Source of the DNA: CAYMZZ01 sp047600605
GTDB taxonomy: Bacteria; Bacteroidota; Bacteroidia; Chitinophagales; Chitinophagaceae
Direction: 5' to 3'
NCBI GenBank assembly: GCA_047600605.1
Contig: JASGKK010000002.1
Location: forward strand, 1-64,000
Length of the DNA stretch: 64,000 bases
The position numbers were made by a program, and so were the translations under genes. Positions 37,254 through 45,013 of this stretch are shown piece after piece (the first letter of the stretch is position 1; each line of letters opens with the position of its first letter). The notes beneath the pieces are model-generated. The model made no database searches. It saw only the letters and a program-made list of their open reading frames with translations, and was not told where the DNA came from.

Positions 37254-39380
37254 CTATTTATCTACTTTTTTTACATAAAGGCGGCCGGAGTTAATAGCCA
37301 GCACCACATCGCTGAGGCCCATTACCAGAGCTGCAAAACCAGGCTTGAGCAGACCCAGTGCCGCAATGGGAATAGCGACAATATTATAGGCAAAAGCCCA
37401 GAAAAGATTCTGCCGAATGGTGATATAGGTATGTTTGCCCAGGCCCAAAGCCAGGGGTAAATGTTTCAACCCATTATTCATCAGAACCACCTGTGCTGTC
37501 TGCATGGCCAGTTGTGAAGCATCGCTCAGCGAAATGCCGATAGTGGCCCTTGCCAGCGCCGGTGCATCGTTGATACCATCGCCCACCATCACGGTTGGCT
37601 GTGCCGCACTTAAACGCGAGATTACTTCCAGTTTCTGCTCCGGTGTTTGCTGCGCCAGCACTTCTTCAATGCCTAACTCATCGGCGAGGGCTTTTACTTT
37701 ATGGTGACGGTCACCGCTGAGCAGGATGGTCTTAATATTTTTAGAATGCAGGTAATGAACCACGGCCCGCGCTTCGGGTCGTATTTCATCCTTTACATCG
37801 ATCCAGCCAATCAACTCACTGTTCCGTACGATATAGACATTGTGTGTGTCATCGCTGGTATAGGCCTTGGCTGTTTCATAAGAGCCGGCCCAGTACACAT
37901 TACCTTCTTTATCTGTTCCTTTCATACCCTTCCCCTTTATCTCTTCTATGGATTGCCAGCGAATGTCATCAGCCGTTTTCCAACTGCGTACAATGCTGCG
38001 GGCTATCGGGTGACTGGAATATTTTTCGAGCGAGTAAGTGATTCGTTGAAATTCGGATTCAGTCATGCCACCGGCCAGCAATTTCCATTGGGCAATTTCA
38101 AACTGACCTGTGGTGAGTGTACCGGTTTTATCGAATACCACCTGGTTGATGTTTTTGAAAAGTTCGAGACTCGTGGCATTGCGGAATAAAATACCCGAAC
38201 GTGCTGCACGACCCAGCCCTACTGCAATAGCTGCAGGGGTGGCAATGCCCATAGCACAGGGGCAGGCGATCACCAGTACGGCAATACTGCGCATGAGTGA
38301 TGGCGTAAACTCTTTCAGCACTATCCAGTTTACGGCGAGTGTAACGGCTGCGATTCCCAATACTACCGGTACAAAAATGGCGCTGATCTTATCGGCCAGT
38401 TGCTGCACGGGAGGTTTCTCTCCCTGCGCCTGTTTTACCAGGTTGACGATACCTGCCAGCACCGTATCTTTTCCGGCTGCAGTTACATAGGCTTTCACCG
38501 TGCCGCCGACCAGCACGCTGCCTCCAATAAGCAGATCCTTCCCTTTTTTATGCAATGGCTCACTCTCGCCGGTCAGGATTGATTCATTTACTTCGGCCTC
38601 ACCCCATAATATTTTACAATCGGCAGGTACCTGCTCACCGGTGCGGATAAGGATGAGATCGCCCGAGCGCAGTTGTTCGCTTTCCACCGCAAATACCTGC
38701 TCCTGGTGCTGATCATCGTAGGCGATCATATTGGCCATCACCTTTTGTGTGCTCACCAGTTTTTTCAATGCACGTTGTGTGCTGGCCACAGAAGCTTCTT
38801 CGAGATAGTTGCCCAGGAATACCAGGGTGAGAATGGTAGCGGTTGTTTCATAAAACATATAATCCGCCACCTGATTGGTAAGCGTACCATACAGGCTGTA
38901 GACAAATGATGCCGTAGCACCGATTGCTATCAGCACATTCATATTGGGAAGGCCATTGCGCAGGCTCTTCCAGGCGCTGCGCCCAAAAAACTGCATGCCT
39001 ACTATATAGACAGGCAATGTAAATGCCAGTTGCAGCCAGGGATTCATGAGCCAGTGAATGTGCAGGCCCGGAATCATATGCAGCATCAGGATGGCAGTAA
39101 AAGGAAGACAAAACCAGAACCGCTGCAGATGAGTAGACAACCAGGGTTTGGATGTGTGAACGGGTTTGGCAATGGCGCTTCCGGTAATAGTATATCCCAG
39201 GTCCTGTATGCCCTGCACAAGACTATCTGTTTTCAGGCCCGGATTCTGATCAAAGCTGACATCGCCGGTAGCAAAGTTGACCCGTACGTCGGTCCGGCCT
39301 TCTTTTTCGAGGTAGCGGCGGATGGTAAGTGCACAGTTATTGCAATCCATGCCATCTACCTTCCATTGAATCTTTTCCAT
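37254..39380 (-). CDS. copA: Copper-translocating P-type ATPase
   Basis: 708 residues. Exports Cu(I) across the inner membrane using ATP. One N-terminal heavy-metal-associated domain (Met-Asp-Cys-Asn-Asn-Cys, Cys13 and Cys16), about eight membrane helices, the Cys-Pro-Cys ion site (Ile-Ala-Cys-Pro-Cys-Ala-Met-Gly), phosphorylation motif Asp-Lys-Thr-Gly-Thr-Leu-Thr, Ser-His-Pro nucleotide motif, and Gly-Asp-Gly-Ile-Asn-Asp-Ala-Pro hinge. Cu(I) is inferred from CPC plus HMA; silver is also possible. Divergent from tsaE; its promoter lies inside an inverted repeat. Confidence 0.95.
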   Translation of the reverse strand: MEKIQWKVDGMDCNNCALTIRRYLEKEGRTDVRVNFATGDVSFDQNPGLKTDSLVQGIQDLGYTITGSAIAKPVHTSKPWLSTHLQRFWFCLPFTAILMLHMIPGLHIHWLMNPWLQLAFTLPVYIVGMQFFGRSAWKSLRNGLPNMNVLIAIGATASFVYSLYGTLTNQVADYMFYETTATILTLVFLGNYLEEASVASTQRALKKLVSTQKVMANMIAYDDQHQEQVFAVESEQLRSGDLILIRTGEQVPADCKILWGEAEVNESILTGESEPLHKKGKDLLIGGSVLVGGTVKAYVTAAGKDTVLAGIVNLVKQAQGEKPPVQQLADKISAIFVPVVLGIAAVTLAVNWIVLKEFTPSLMRSIAVLVIACPCAMGIATPAAIAVGLGRAARSGILFRNATSLELFKNINQVVFDKTGTLTTGQFEIAQWKLLAGGMTESEFQRITYSLEKYSSHPIARSIVRSWKTADDIRWQSIEEIKGKGMKGTDKEGNVYWAGSYETAKAYTSDDTHNVYIVRNSELIGWIDVKDEIRPEARAVVHYLHSKNIKTILLSGDRHHKVKALADELGIEEVLAQQTPEQKLEVISRLSAAQPTVMVGDGINDAPALARATIGISLSDASQLAMQTAQVVLMNNGLKHLPLALGLGKHTYITIRQNLFWAFAYNIVAIPIAALGLLKPGFAALVMGLSDVVLAINSGRLYVKKVDK

Positions 39381-39416
39381 AATAGGTGTATCTCATTAAT
39401 AACAAAGGCAAGGCTC

Positions 39417-39456
39417 GCTGGTTGCAAAATTACCAGCCGGGATGGACTACTGCCAA
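39417..39456 (-). promoter_or_regulatory. copA promoter bracketed by an inverted repeat
   Basis: Minus strand: TTG (39454-39456), 21 nt, TAATTTTG (39425-39432). The -7 box sits between the arms GCTGGT / ACCAGC (39417-39422 and 39432-39437), a plausible operator. The leader is about 38 nt. Confidence 0.6.
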
Positions 39457-39464
39457 CCATTTGG

Positions 39465-39505
39465 GCCAATATATTGGCAACAAGGTTGCTATTCGGTTAT
39501 TTTTG
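39465..39505 (+). promoter_or_regulatory. tsaE promoter with a 14-bp palindrome
   Basis: TTG (39474-39476), 21 nt, TATTTTTG (39498-39505), ending 4 nt before ATG. The -33 box overlaps the perfect palindrome GCCAATATATTGGC (39465-39478). The palindrome lies midway between the two divergent promoters and could serve either gene. Confidence 0.6.
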
Positions 39506-39509
39506 TAAC

Positions 39510-39935
39510 ATGGAGCGCGAATTTTTGCTGGATGAGATCAATGAAATTGCAACATGGTTTTGGAAACAGTGTGCAACAGACAGGGTATTTGCCTTTGCCG
39601 GTGAAATGGGAGCCGGCAAGACCACATTGATCCATGCACTTTGTATGGCCAGGGGGGTGAAGGATACAGTAGGCAGCCCCACTTTTTCTATTATCAATCA
39701 ATATATCTATGTGGAGGAAGGAAAAGAGCAGACCATTTTTCATATGGATCTTTACCGGCTTAAGGATGAGGATGAAGCTATACAGGCCGGGGTGGAAGAC
39801 TGCCTGTATAGCGGTCATATCTGCCTGGTAGAATGGCCCGAACGGGCACCGGGTATATTTCCTCCTCATACCGTGCAGGTAGAACTATCGCTTGCGGAAG
39901 GCGGCCGGAGAAGGCTCAGAATCGCCCGGAATTAA
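39510..39935 (+). CDS. tsaE: tRNA threonylcarbamoyladenosine biosynthesis ATPase TsaE
   Basis: 141 residues, normal length. P-loop ATPase that works with TsaB and TsaD to make t6A37 in ANN-decoding tRNAs. Walker A Gly-Glu-Met-Gly-Ala-Gly-Lys-Thr-Thr (31-39); the family block Ser-Pro-Thr-Phe-Ser-Ile-Ile-Asn-Gln-Tyr; His-Met-Asp-Leu-Tyr-Arg-Leu; and Leu-Val-Glu-Trp-Pro-Glu. Start ATG at 39510 chosen by family length and by the promoter box 4 nt upstream. The next gene, ald, starts 43 nt downstream on the same strand. Confidence 0.95.
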   Translation: MEREFLLDEINEIATWFWKQCATDRVFAFAGEMGAGKTTLIHALCMARGVKDTVGSPTFSIINQYIYVEEGKEQTIFHMDLYRLKDEDEAIQAGVEDCLYSGHICLVEWPERAPGIFPPHTVQVELSLAEGGRRRLRIARN

Positions 39936-39978
39936 GTACTTTTGAGAACCGTCCATTTGGTTTCGGTGAACCTAACTC

Positions 39979-41193
39979 ATGAGCCAGCAAAAACCTAAAA
40001 TCAGCACCTCTTTCAGCTACGAAACATTAGAGGAAACGCTTGATATAAAACCCAAATCGGAAGGGATGATGATCGGCATTCCGAAAGAGATTGCCTTTCA
40101 GGAAAACCGGATAGCACTGACACCCGATGCGGTAAGTGTGCTGGTAAGTAATGGCCACCAGGTCATGATCGAACACAATGCCGGCGATGCGTCACATTAC
40201 CGTGATAAGGATTACAGCGAAGCCGGCGCCCGCATTGTATATGACCGGCCGGAAGTATTCAAAGCACCCATCTTAGTAAAGAGCGCCCCTGTTATAGAAG
40301 AGGATTTGCCCCTGCTGCAGCTCAACCAGGTGATCATTTCACCCATTCATCTCTCCGTACTCAAAGCCGAGATTCTGGAAACGATGATGGAAAAAAAGAT
40401 TACGGCTATTTCATTTGAGAATCTGAAAGATGATAGCGACTCCTATCCCATTGTACGCAGCATGAGTGAGATAGCTGGAAGTGCCGTCATGCTTATCGCT
40501 GCACAATATCTCGGCTCAGCCAATCATGGCAAAGGGGTATTGCTGGGTGGTATCTCGGGCATAGCACCTACCAAGGTAATTATTATCGGTGCGGGTATTG
40601 TGGGTGAGTATGCAGCCCGTGCAGCACTGGCGCTCGGCGCATCTGTAAAAGTATTTGATAATAGTGTTTACCGCCTTAAGCGGTTACAGAATAATATTGG
40701 TCACCGGTTGTGGACTTCTGTAATAGAACCGCGCATGCTGGCCAAACAACTTAAAACCTGTGAAGTGGCTGTGGGTGCATTGGGATCGCAAACCGGCCGT
40801 ACACCCATGGTGGTGACAGAAGAGATGGTGAGCAATATGCGCCCCGGATCGGTAGTGATCGATGTAAGCATTGATCGCGGCGGGTGTTTTGAAACCTCAG
40901 AGATCACTTCGCACGAGCATCCCATATTTATGAAGTATGGTGTGATACATTATTGTGTACCCAATATTCCATCCGGGTTTTCACGCACTGCTTCGCAGGC
41001 TATTAGCAATGTATTGATGCCATTGCTGCTGGAAGCCGGTGAAGAAGGCGGCTTTGAAAATCTCGTATGGCACCGTGTGCACCTGCGCAGCGGCATTTAT
41101 CTCTTTAAAGGAGCCCTTACCAATTTTTATCTCAGTGAGCGGTTTGATCTCAAGTACACCGATCTCAATCTGCTGATAGCAAGTCAGCGTTGA
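39979..41193 (+). CDS. ald: Alanine dehydrogenase
   Basis: 404 residues. NAD-dependent interconversion of L-alanine with pyruvate and ammonium. N-terminal catalytic half with Ile-Gly-Ile-Pro-Lys-Glu and Asn-Arg-Ile-Ala-Leu-Thr-Pro (substrate-binding Arg); Rossmann motif Ile-Gly-Ala-Gly-Ile-Val-Gly-Glu-Tyr-Ala-Ala-Arg-Ala; Asp-Val-Ser-Ile-Asp-Arg-Gly-Gly-Cys and His-Tyr-Cys-Val-Pro-Asn-Ile-Pro, both typical of Ald. About 30 extra residues precede the usual start, as in Bacteroidota versions. Follows tsaE closely; co-transcription likely. Confidence 0.94.
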   Translation: MSQQKPKISTSFSYETLEETLDIKPKSEGMMIGIPKEIAFQENRIALTPDAVSVLVSNGHQVMIEHNAGDASHYRDKDYSEAGARIVYDRPEVFKAPILVKSAPVIEEDLPLLQLNQVIISPIHLSVLKAEILETMMEKKITAISFENLKDDSDSYPIVRSMSEIAGSAVMLIAAQYLGSANHGKGVLLGGISGIAPTKVIIIGAGIVGEYAARAALALGASVKVFDNSVYRLKRLQNNIGHRLWTSVIEPRMLAKQLKTCEVAVGALGSQTGRTPMVVTEEMVSNMRPGSVVIDVSIDRGGCFETSEITSHEHPIFMKYGVIHYCVPNIPSGFSRTASQAISNVLMPLLLEAGEEGGFENLVWHRVHLRSGIYLFKGALTNFYLSERFDLKYTDLNLLIASQR

Positions 41194-41254
41194 CAGAGAA
41201 AGAAACAGGCAGATCATTTAACAAAAAGATTGTTTGTCTGTTATCAGGGATAAG

Positions 41255-41286
41255 GCAACTGATTATCAGTTGCTAAATACTTTTTA
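41255..41286 (+). terminator. Probable terminator after ald
   Basis: 8-bp stem GCAACTGA / TCAGTTGC with a TTA loop, then TAAATACTTTTTATC. A modest hairpin with an interrupted T-run. Confidence 0.55.
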
Positions 41287-41354
41287 TCTATTCATCTCAA
41301 CCGTAAGAAGTGTATACAGCCCATTGACATTCAGGGCGTCTGCCTTCTTTTTTG

Positions 41355-41362
41355 TACCTTTG
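41355..41362 (+). promoter_or_regulatory. -7 box 5 nt before the small secreted-protein gene
   Basis: TACCTTTG, an exact match to TAnnTTTG, ends 5 nt before ATG at 41368. No clear -33 TTTG at about 20 nt. Suggests a leaderless transcript. Confidence 0.55.
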
Positions 41363-41367
41363 CAGCG

Positions 41368-41718
41368 ATGAAAAAATGCATAACCACATTCATACTGATT
41401 GTGATGGCTATTTGTATAGGCCAGGTTGGTTATGCTGCCCGTACCCAACGGGAAACATTTATCGGTACCTCATCCGCTCATTTCAGGCACAGCGTATTTT
41501 CTGCGGGCAAGGGCACTTCTTTTCCCGTGCCTGACTCTTACAGATGTCCGGCCAGGTTTTTATCCCTGTTTCCGGTAACGCCTTCTATCATTCCGGGTGA
41601 ATTTGAATTGCCGGTACCATCCACTTCTTTTTATATGCAGGATATGACAGCCCGTGGCACGAGTGCTGTACCTGAAAACAGATTGCAACATCTGTTTCCG
41701 TTTCACTATTTCTGGTAA
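41368..41718 (+). CDS. Small secreted protein of unknown function
   Basis: 116 residues with a clear signal peptide (Lys-Lys, hydrophobic core, Gly-Tyr-Ala-Ala; cleavage near 23). The mature part is rich in Ser, Pro, Phe and Thr with no recognisable domain and ends His-Tyr-Phe-Trp. A consensus -7 box directly upstream argues that it is expressed. Convincing as a gene by promoter and signal peptide only. Confidence 0.6.
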   Translation: MKKCITTFILIVMAICIGQVGYAARTQRETFIGTSSAHFRHSVFSAGKGTSFPVPDSYRCPARFLSLFPVTPSIIPGEFELPVPSTSFYMQDMTARGTSAVPENRLQHLFPFHYFW

Positions 41719-41835
41719 TAAGGTTTTTGTTAATCATTGGCCGGAGTTGAAGGCTGATTCCGGTTGCGTGCCTGCTACATTATCCGTAACACACCTGGGC
41801 ATTCTTTTTCCCGGGACAAAACCGAAGCAAGAAGT

Positions 41836-44079
41836 ATGAGTCATTTACCTAATCTTATTGTTGACCTGGCGCTGATATTGGGTGCCGCTGCTATCATGAC
41901 CCTGATTTTTAAGTTGCTGAAGCAGCCGCTGGTATTGGGTTATATTATTGCCGGTGTACTGGTGAGTTCGCATTTTGAGTGGTTTCCTTCTATCAGTAAG
42001 GAAGATTCAGAAAACGTGACCGTCATGGCCGAGATTGGTGTGATCTTTCTGCTGTTTAGCCTGGGCCTGGAATTCAGTTTCAAAAAACTGGCAAAAGTAG
42101 GGGGCTCATCTTCTGTATCGGCATTTGTAGAAGCCATTGGGATGTCGGCACTGGGCTATGGTATAGGTAAAATGCTGGGCTGGACCACCATGGATGCCAT
42201 TTATCTCGGTGCTGCGCTGGCGGTATCCAGTACCACTATTATCATTAAAGCAGTAGAGGAACTGGGTTTAAAGAAAAAGAAGTTTGCGACGCTGGTATTC
42301 GGCATATTAATAGTAGAGGATCTGATCACCATTGCCATACTGGTATTGCTCACCACCATTTCTGTCACACAGCAATTTGATGGGATGGAGATGCTCCTCT
42401 CTGTACTCAAGCTGATCTTCTTCCTTATTCTCTGGTTTGTAGTAGGTATATTTTTTATTCCCACCATACTTAAAAAAGCCAGGAAACTCATGAATGATGA
42501 GACCCTGCTGATCGTATCGATTGCCATGTGTCTGCTGATGGTATACCTGGCTGCAAAGGTTGGGTTCTCTTATGCGCTGGGCGCTTTTGTAATGGGTTCA
42601 TTGCTGGCCGAAACCACCAAGGCCGAGCGTATCGAACACCTGGTAAAACCCGTAAAAGATCTGTTTGGAGCCATCTTCTTTGTATCGGTGGGTATGATGA
42701 TCGATCTGCGTATGATGGGTGAATATGCAGTTCCCATTCTGATCATCACACTGGCCTGTATCGTTGGTAAAGTGATTACCACCGGTATTGGTGCATATAT
42801 CTCCGGCAACTCATTGAAAGTTTCTTTGCAAACGGGGATGAGCCTGGCGCAGATCGGCGAGTTCTCTTTCATCATTGCTGCACTCGGTGTGAGCCTGGAC
42901 GCTACCAGCAGTTTTCTGTACCCTATCATCGTAGCTGTATCCGGTGTGACCACGTTTACGACCCCGTATCTCATCAGGGCCAGTGCTCCTTTTTATGAAT
43001 GGATTGACCGGCAACTGCCGGAGAAATGGCGCAAGTCGCTGGATCGCTATAGTTCGGAAGCAACGACAATGACCTCCGTAAGCGATTTTCACCAGGTACT
43101 GAAATCATTTATTGTTAATGTGATACTGTTTTCCGTATTGATTGGTGCTATCGTGTATCTCTCTTCGTCGTATGTATTGCCCTGGGTTGATGCCAATACA
43201 GATTATGCCTTTGGCGGTATTACGGCGGCTTTTATCACCCTGCTTGTAATGGCTCCCATGGTATGGGGGTTGGTAATACGTAATGAACGCAATGAAGCCT
43301 TTGCCCGCATCTATGCACAGCAGCGCTATCGTGGCCCTATCTGGATGATGCGTGGACTGAAACTGGGACTTTCTATTTTCTCCATCGTATTTCTGCTCAA
43401 CCGCTTTTTCTCACTGGCTATTGCAGTATATGCAGCGGTGATCCTGATCATACTTTTCATTGTATTTCAGAAAAAGATACAACGGCTCTATGACCGGATT
43501 GAGAACCGGTTTATCCGCAACCTCAATGACCGTGAACTGCAGGAAGAACTGCGCCAGGCAGAGCAGGAAGCCAGCAAACGTAATGTGGCGCTGGCACCAT
43601 GGGATGCACACATGACCACTTTTGATGTAGAACCTGAAGTGGCGATCATTGGCAAAACCCTCGAAGAACTGAAATGGCGTGAACAGATTGGTGTGAATAT
43701 AGCTATGATCAAACGGGGGCATCTCACCATCGTAAGCCCGCAACGGTCCGATCGCATTTATCCGGGAGATAAGCTCTTTATCATTTGTACCGATGCCCAG
43801 GAGAAAAAAATGAATGCAGTGCTGCGTCCTGATAAAAAAGTGATTGAAAACCAGCAGGAAGTAGAAGTGCAGCTCGACAAATTCACACTCGACGACGATT
43901 CCCCGTTTATTAATAAATCCATTCGTGAATCAGGCATCCGCAGCAGTACCAATGGCCTGGTCGTAGGCATTGAACGCAATGGCCAGCGTATCCTTAATCC
44001 CGAATCAGATACGATTCTTCAATCCGATGATGTAGTGTGGATAGTGGGAGAGAAGAAGCTGTTGGAGACGATTGGATGA
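41836..44079 (+). CDS. Kef-type monovalent cation/proton antiporter with two RCK_C domains
   Basis: 747 residues, CPA2 family, inner membrane; likely K+/H+ or Na+/H+ exchange. The antiporter core of about 12 helices covers 1-390 (Leu-Gly-Tyr-Ile-Ile-Ala-Gly-Val-Leu-Val; Phe-Ser-Leu-Gly-Leu-Glu-Phe-Ser; Ile-Val-Glu-Asp-Leu). A second hydrophobic block of about four helices follows at 420-570. Two cytosolic TrkA-C (RCK_C) domains end the protein (about 590-665 and 670-747). The TrkA-N NAD-binding domain of classical KefB/KefC is absent. Start ATG 41836 preferred over the longer open frame because the first helix begins there. Confidence 0.9.
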   Translation: MSHLPNLIVDLALILGAAAIMTLIFKLLKQPLVLGYIIAGVLVSSHFEWFPSISKEDSENVTVMAEIGVIFLLFSLGLEFSFKKLAKVGGSSSVSAFVEAIGMSALGYGIGKMLGWTTMDAIYLGAALAVSSTTIIIKAVEELGLKKKKFATLVFGILIVEDLITIAILVLLTTISVTQQFDGMEMLLSVLKLIFFLILWFVVGIFFIPTILKKARKLMNDETLLIVSIAMCLLMVYLAAKVGFSYALGAFVMGSLLAETTKAERIEHLVKPVKDLFGAIFFVSVGMMIDLRMMGEYAVPILIITLACIVGKVITTGIGAYISGNSLKVSLQTGMSLAQIGEFSFIIAALGVSLDATSSFLYPIIVAVSGVTTFTTPYLIRASAPFYEWIDRQLPEKWRKSLDRYSSEATTMTSVSDFHQVLKSFIVNVILFSVLIGAIVYLSSSYVLPWVDANTDYAFGGITAAFITLLVMAPMVWGLVIRNERNEAFARIYAQQRYRGPIWMMRGLKLGLSIFSIVFLLNRFFSLAIAVYAAVILIILFIVFQKKIQRLYDRIENRFIRNLNDRELQEELRQAEQEASKRNVALAPWDAHMTTFDVEPEVAIIGKTLEELKWREQIGVNIAMIKRGHLTIVSPQRSDRIYPGDKLFIICTDAQEKKMNAVLRPDKKVIENQQEVEVQLDKFTLDDDSPFINKSIRESGIRSSTNGLVVGIERNGQRILNPESDTILQSDDVVWIVGEKKLLETIG

Positions 44080-44082
44080 TAA

Positions 44083-44309
44083 TTTGAAGATTGGATGATT
44101 TGAAAATTTGGAGATGGAGCCATTGCGGCTCCATTTTTTTTATCCGAAAAACACGATTGGAAGATTTGAAGATTTGTCGATTTGTCGATTTGAGGATTTG
44201 AAGATTGGCGTATATAAAATTAATATTCAATTATTTATGAATAATTCGGTTGACTGAATCTGTCTATTCATTTTCAAATCCTCAAATCGACAAATCCTCA
44301 AATCTGGGC
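44083..44309. repeat. Intergenic inverted elements of TTTGAAGA/TTTGTCGA words (element C)
   Basis: A left block at 44083-44114 (TTGAAGATTGGATGATTTG) is followed by a terminator. A second block at 44158-44206 (words GATTTGTCGATTTGAGGATT) pairs with the inverted arm at 44273-44305 (CAAATCCTCAAATCGACAAA). A/T-rich centre of about 65 nt. It ends just before the tetR operator. Confidence 0.85.
44114..44141 (+). terminator. Intrinsic terminator after the Kef-type antiporter gene
   Basis: 8-bp stem ATGGAGCC / GGCTCCAT, 5-nt loop, eight Ts. Confidence 0.9.
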
Positions 44310-44347
44310 TTAAACGTTTGTTTAAATCAAACATTTGTTTAACTTTG
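44310..44347 (+). promoter_or_regulatory. tetR promoter with two tandem operator sites
   Basis: Promoter: TTTG (44317-44320), 19 nt, TAACTTTG (44340-44347). Two 16-bp inverted repeats overlay it: TTAAAC-GTTT-GTTTAA (44310-44325) and TCAAAC-ATTT-GTTTAA (44327-44342), centres 17 bp apart. Site 1 covers the -33 box and site 2 covers the edge of the -7 box, as expected for a self-repressing TetR protein. Confidence 0.8.
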
Positions 44348-44365
44348 CGGGGCTTATTTATTAAA

Positions 44366-45013
44366 ATGTCTAATATGTCTACGTACAGTGAGAAGCAAAT
44401 CCAGATCATGCAGGCTGCCGAGGGGTTGTTTGCCGATAAGGGTTTTGATGGCACTTCTGTCCGGGATATTGCAGAAGCAGCCGGAGTCAACCTGGCCATG
44501 ATATCCTACTATTTCGGTTCAAAGGAAAAACTGATGGAAGCCATGTTTGTGCATCGCAGTAGTTCTTTTCGCCTGCAGCTCGAAAACATGCTGCAGAATA
44601 AAGACTTCGACCCGATGCAGAAAGTGGAAATGCTGGCAGACCAGTATATCGACAAATTGCTGGGTCAGCAATGTTTCCACCGGATAATGGTGCGCGAGCA
44701 AATGGTGCATCACAACAGATTTATCGGTGAGCAGATTCAGCAACTGAAAATGCGTAATCAGGCATTGATACGCCAGTTGATCGAAGAAGGACAGCAGAAA
44801 AAGATGTTTAAGGCAGATGTGGATGTTCCCCTGTTGATGAGCACGCTCGTGGGTACTGTAAGCCAGCTCGTGACAACCCAGCATTTTTACCGGGAGATGA
44901 ACAACCTGCAGTCGCTGACCGATGAGGAATTTGTAGCCTACATCCGTCCCAAACTGAGCAAACACATAAAGCAAATTTTCAAAGCAATACTTAAAAATGA
45001 GGAACATGTTTAG
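44366..45013 (+). CDS. TetR family regulator of the efflux operon
   Basis: 215 residues. N-terminal helix-turn-helix (about 12-58: Ala-Ala-Glu-Gly-Leu-Phe-Ala-Asp-Lys-Gly-Phe-Asp-Gly-Thr-Ser-Val-Arg-Asp-Ile-Ala, then Met-Ile-Ser-Tyr-Tyr-Phe-Gly-Ser-Lys-Glu), followed by a helical ligand-binding domain with a TetR_C-like end. ATG 44366 chosen; an ATG three codons on (44375) is also possible. First gene of tetR-tolC-emrA-emrB; its end overlaps the tolC-like start by 17 nt, so the regulator is translated with the pump. Confidence 0.93.
   Translation: MSNMSTYSEKQIQIMQAAEGLFADKGFDGTSVRDIAEAAGVNLAMISYYFGSKEKLMEAMFVHRSSSFRLQLENMLQNKDFDPMQKVEMLADQYIDKLLGQQCFHRIMVREQMVHHNRFIGEQIQQLKMRNQALIRQLIEEGQQKKMFKADVDVPLLMSTLVGTVSQLVTTQHFYREMNNLQSLTDEEFVAYIRPKLSKHIKQIFKAILKNEEHV

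Noticed and set aside
44158..44309. TTTGAAGA-type arms as a CRISPR array
   Set aside because: Units are about 8-9 nt, degenerate, contiguous and without unique spacers; no cas genes nearby.
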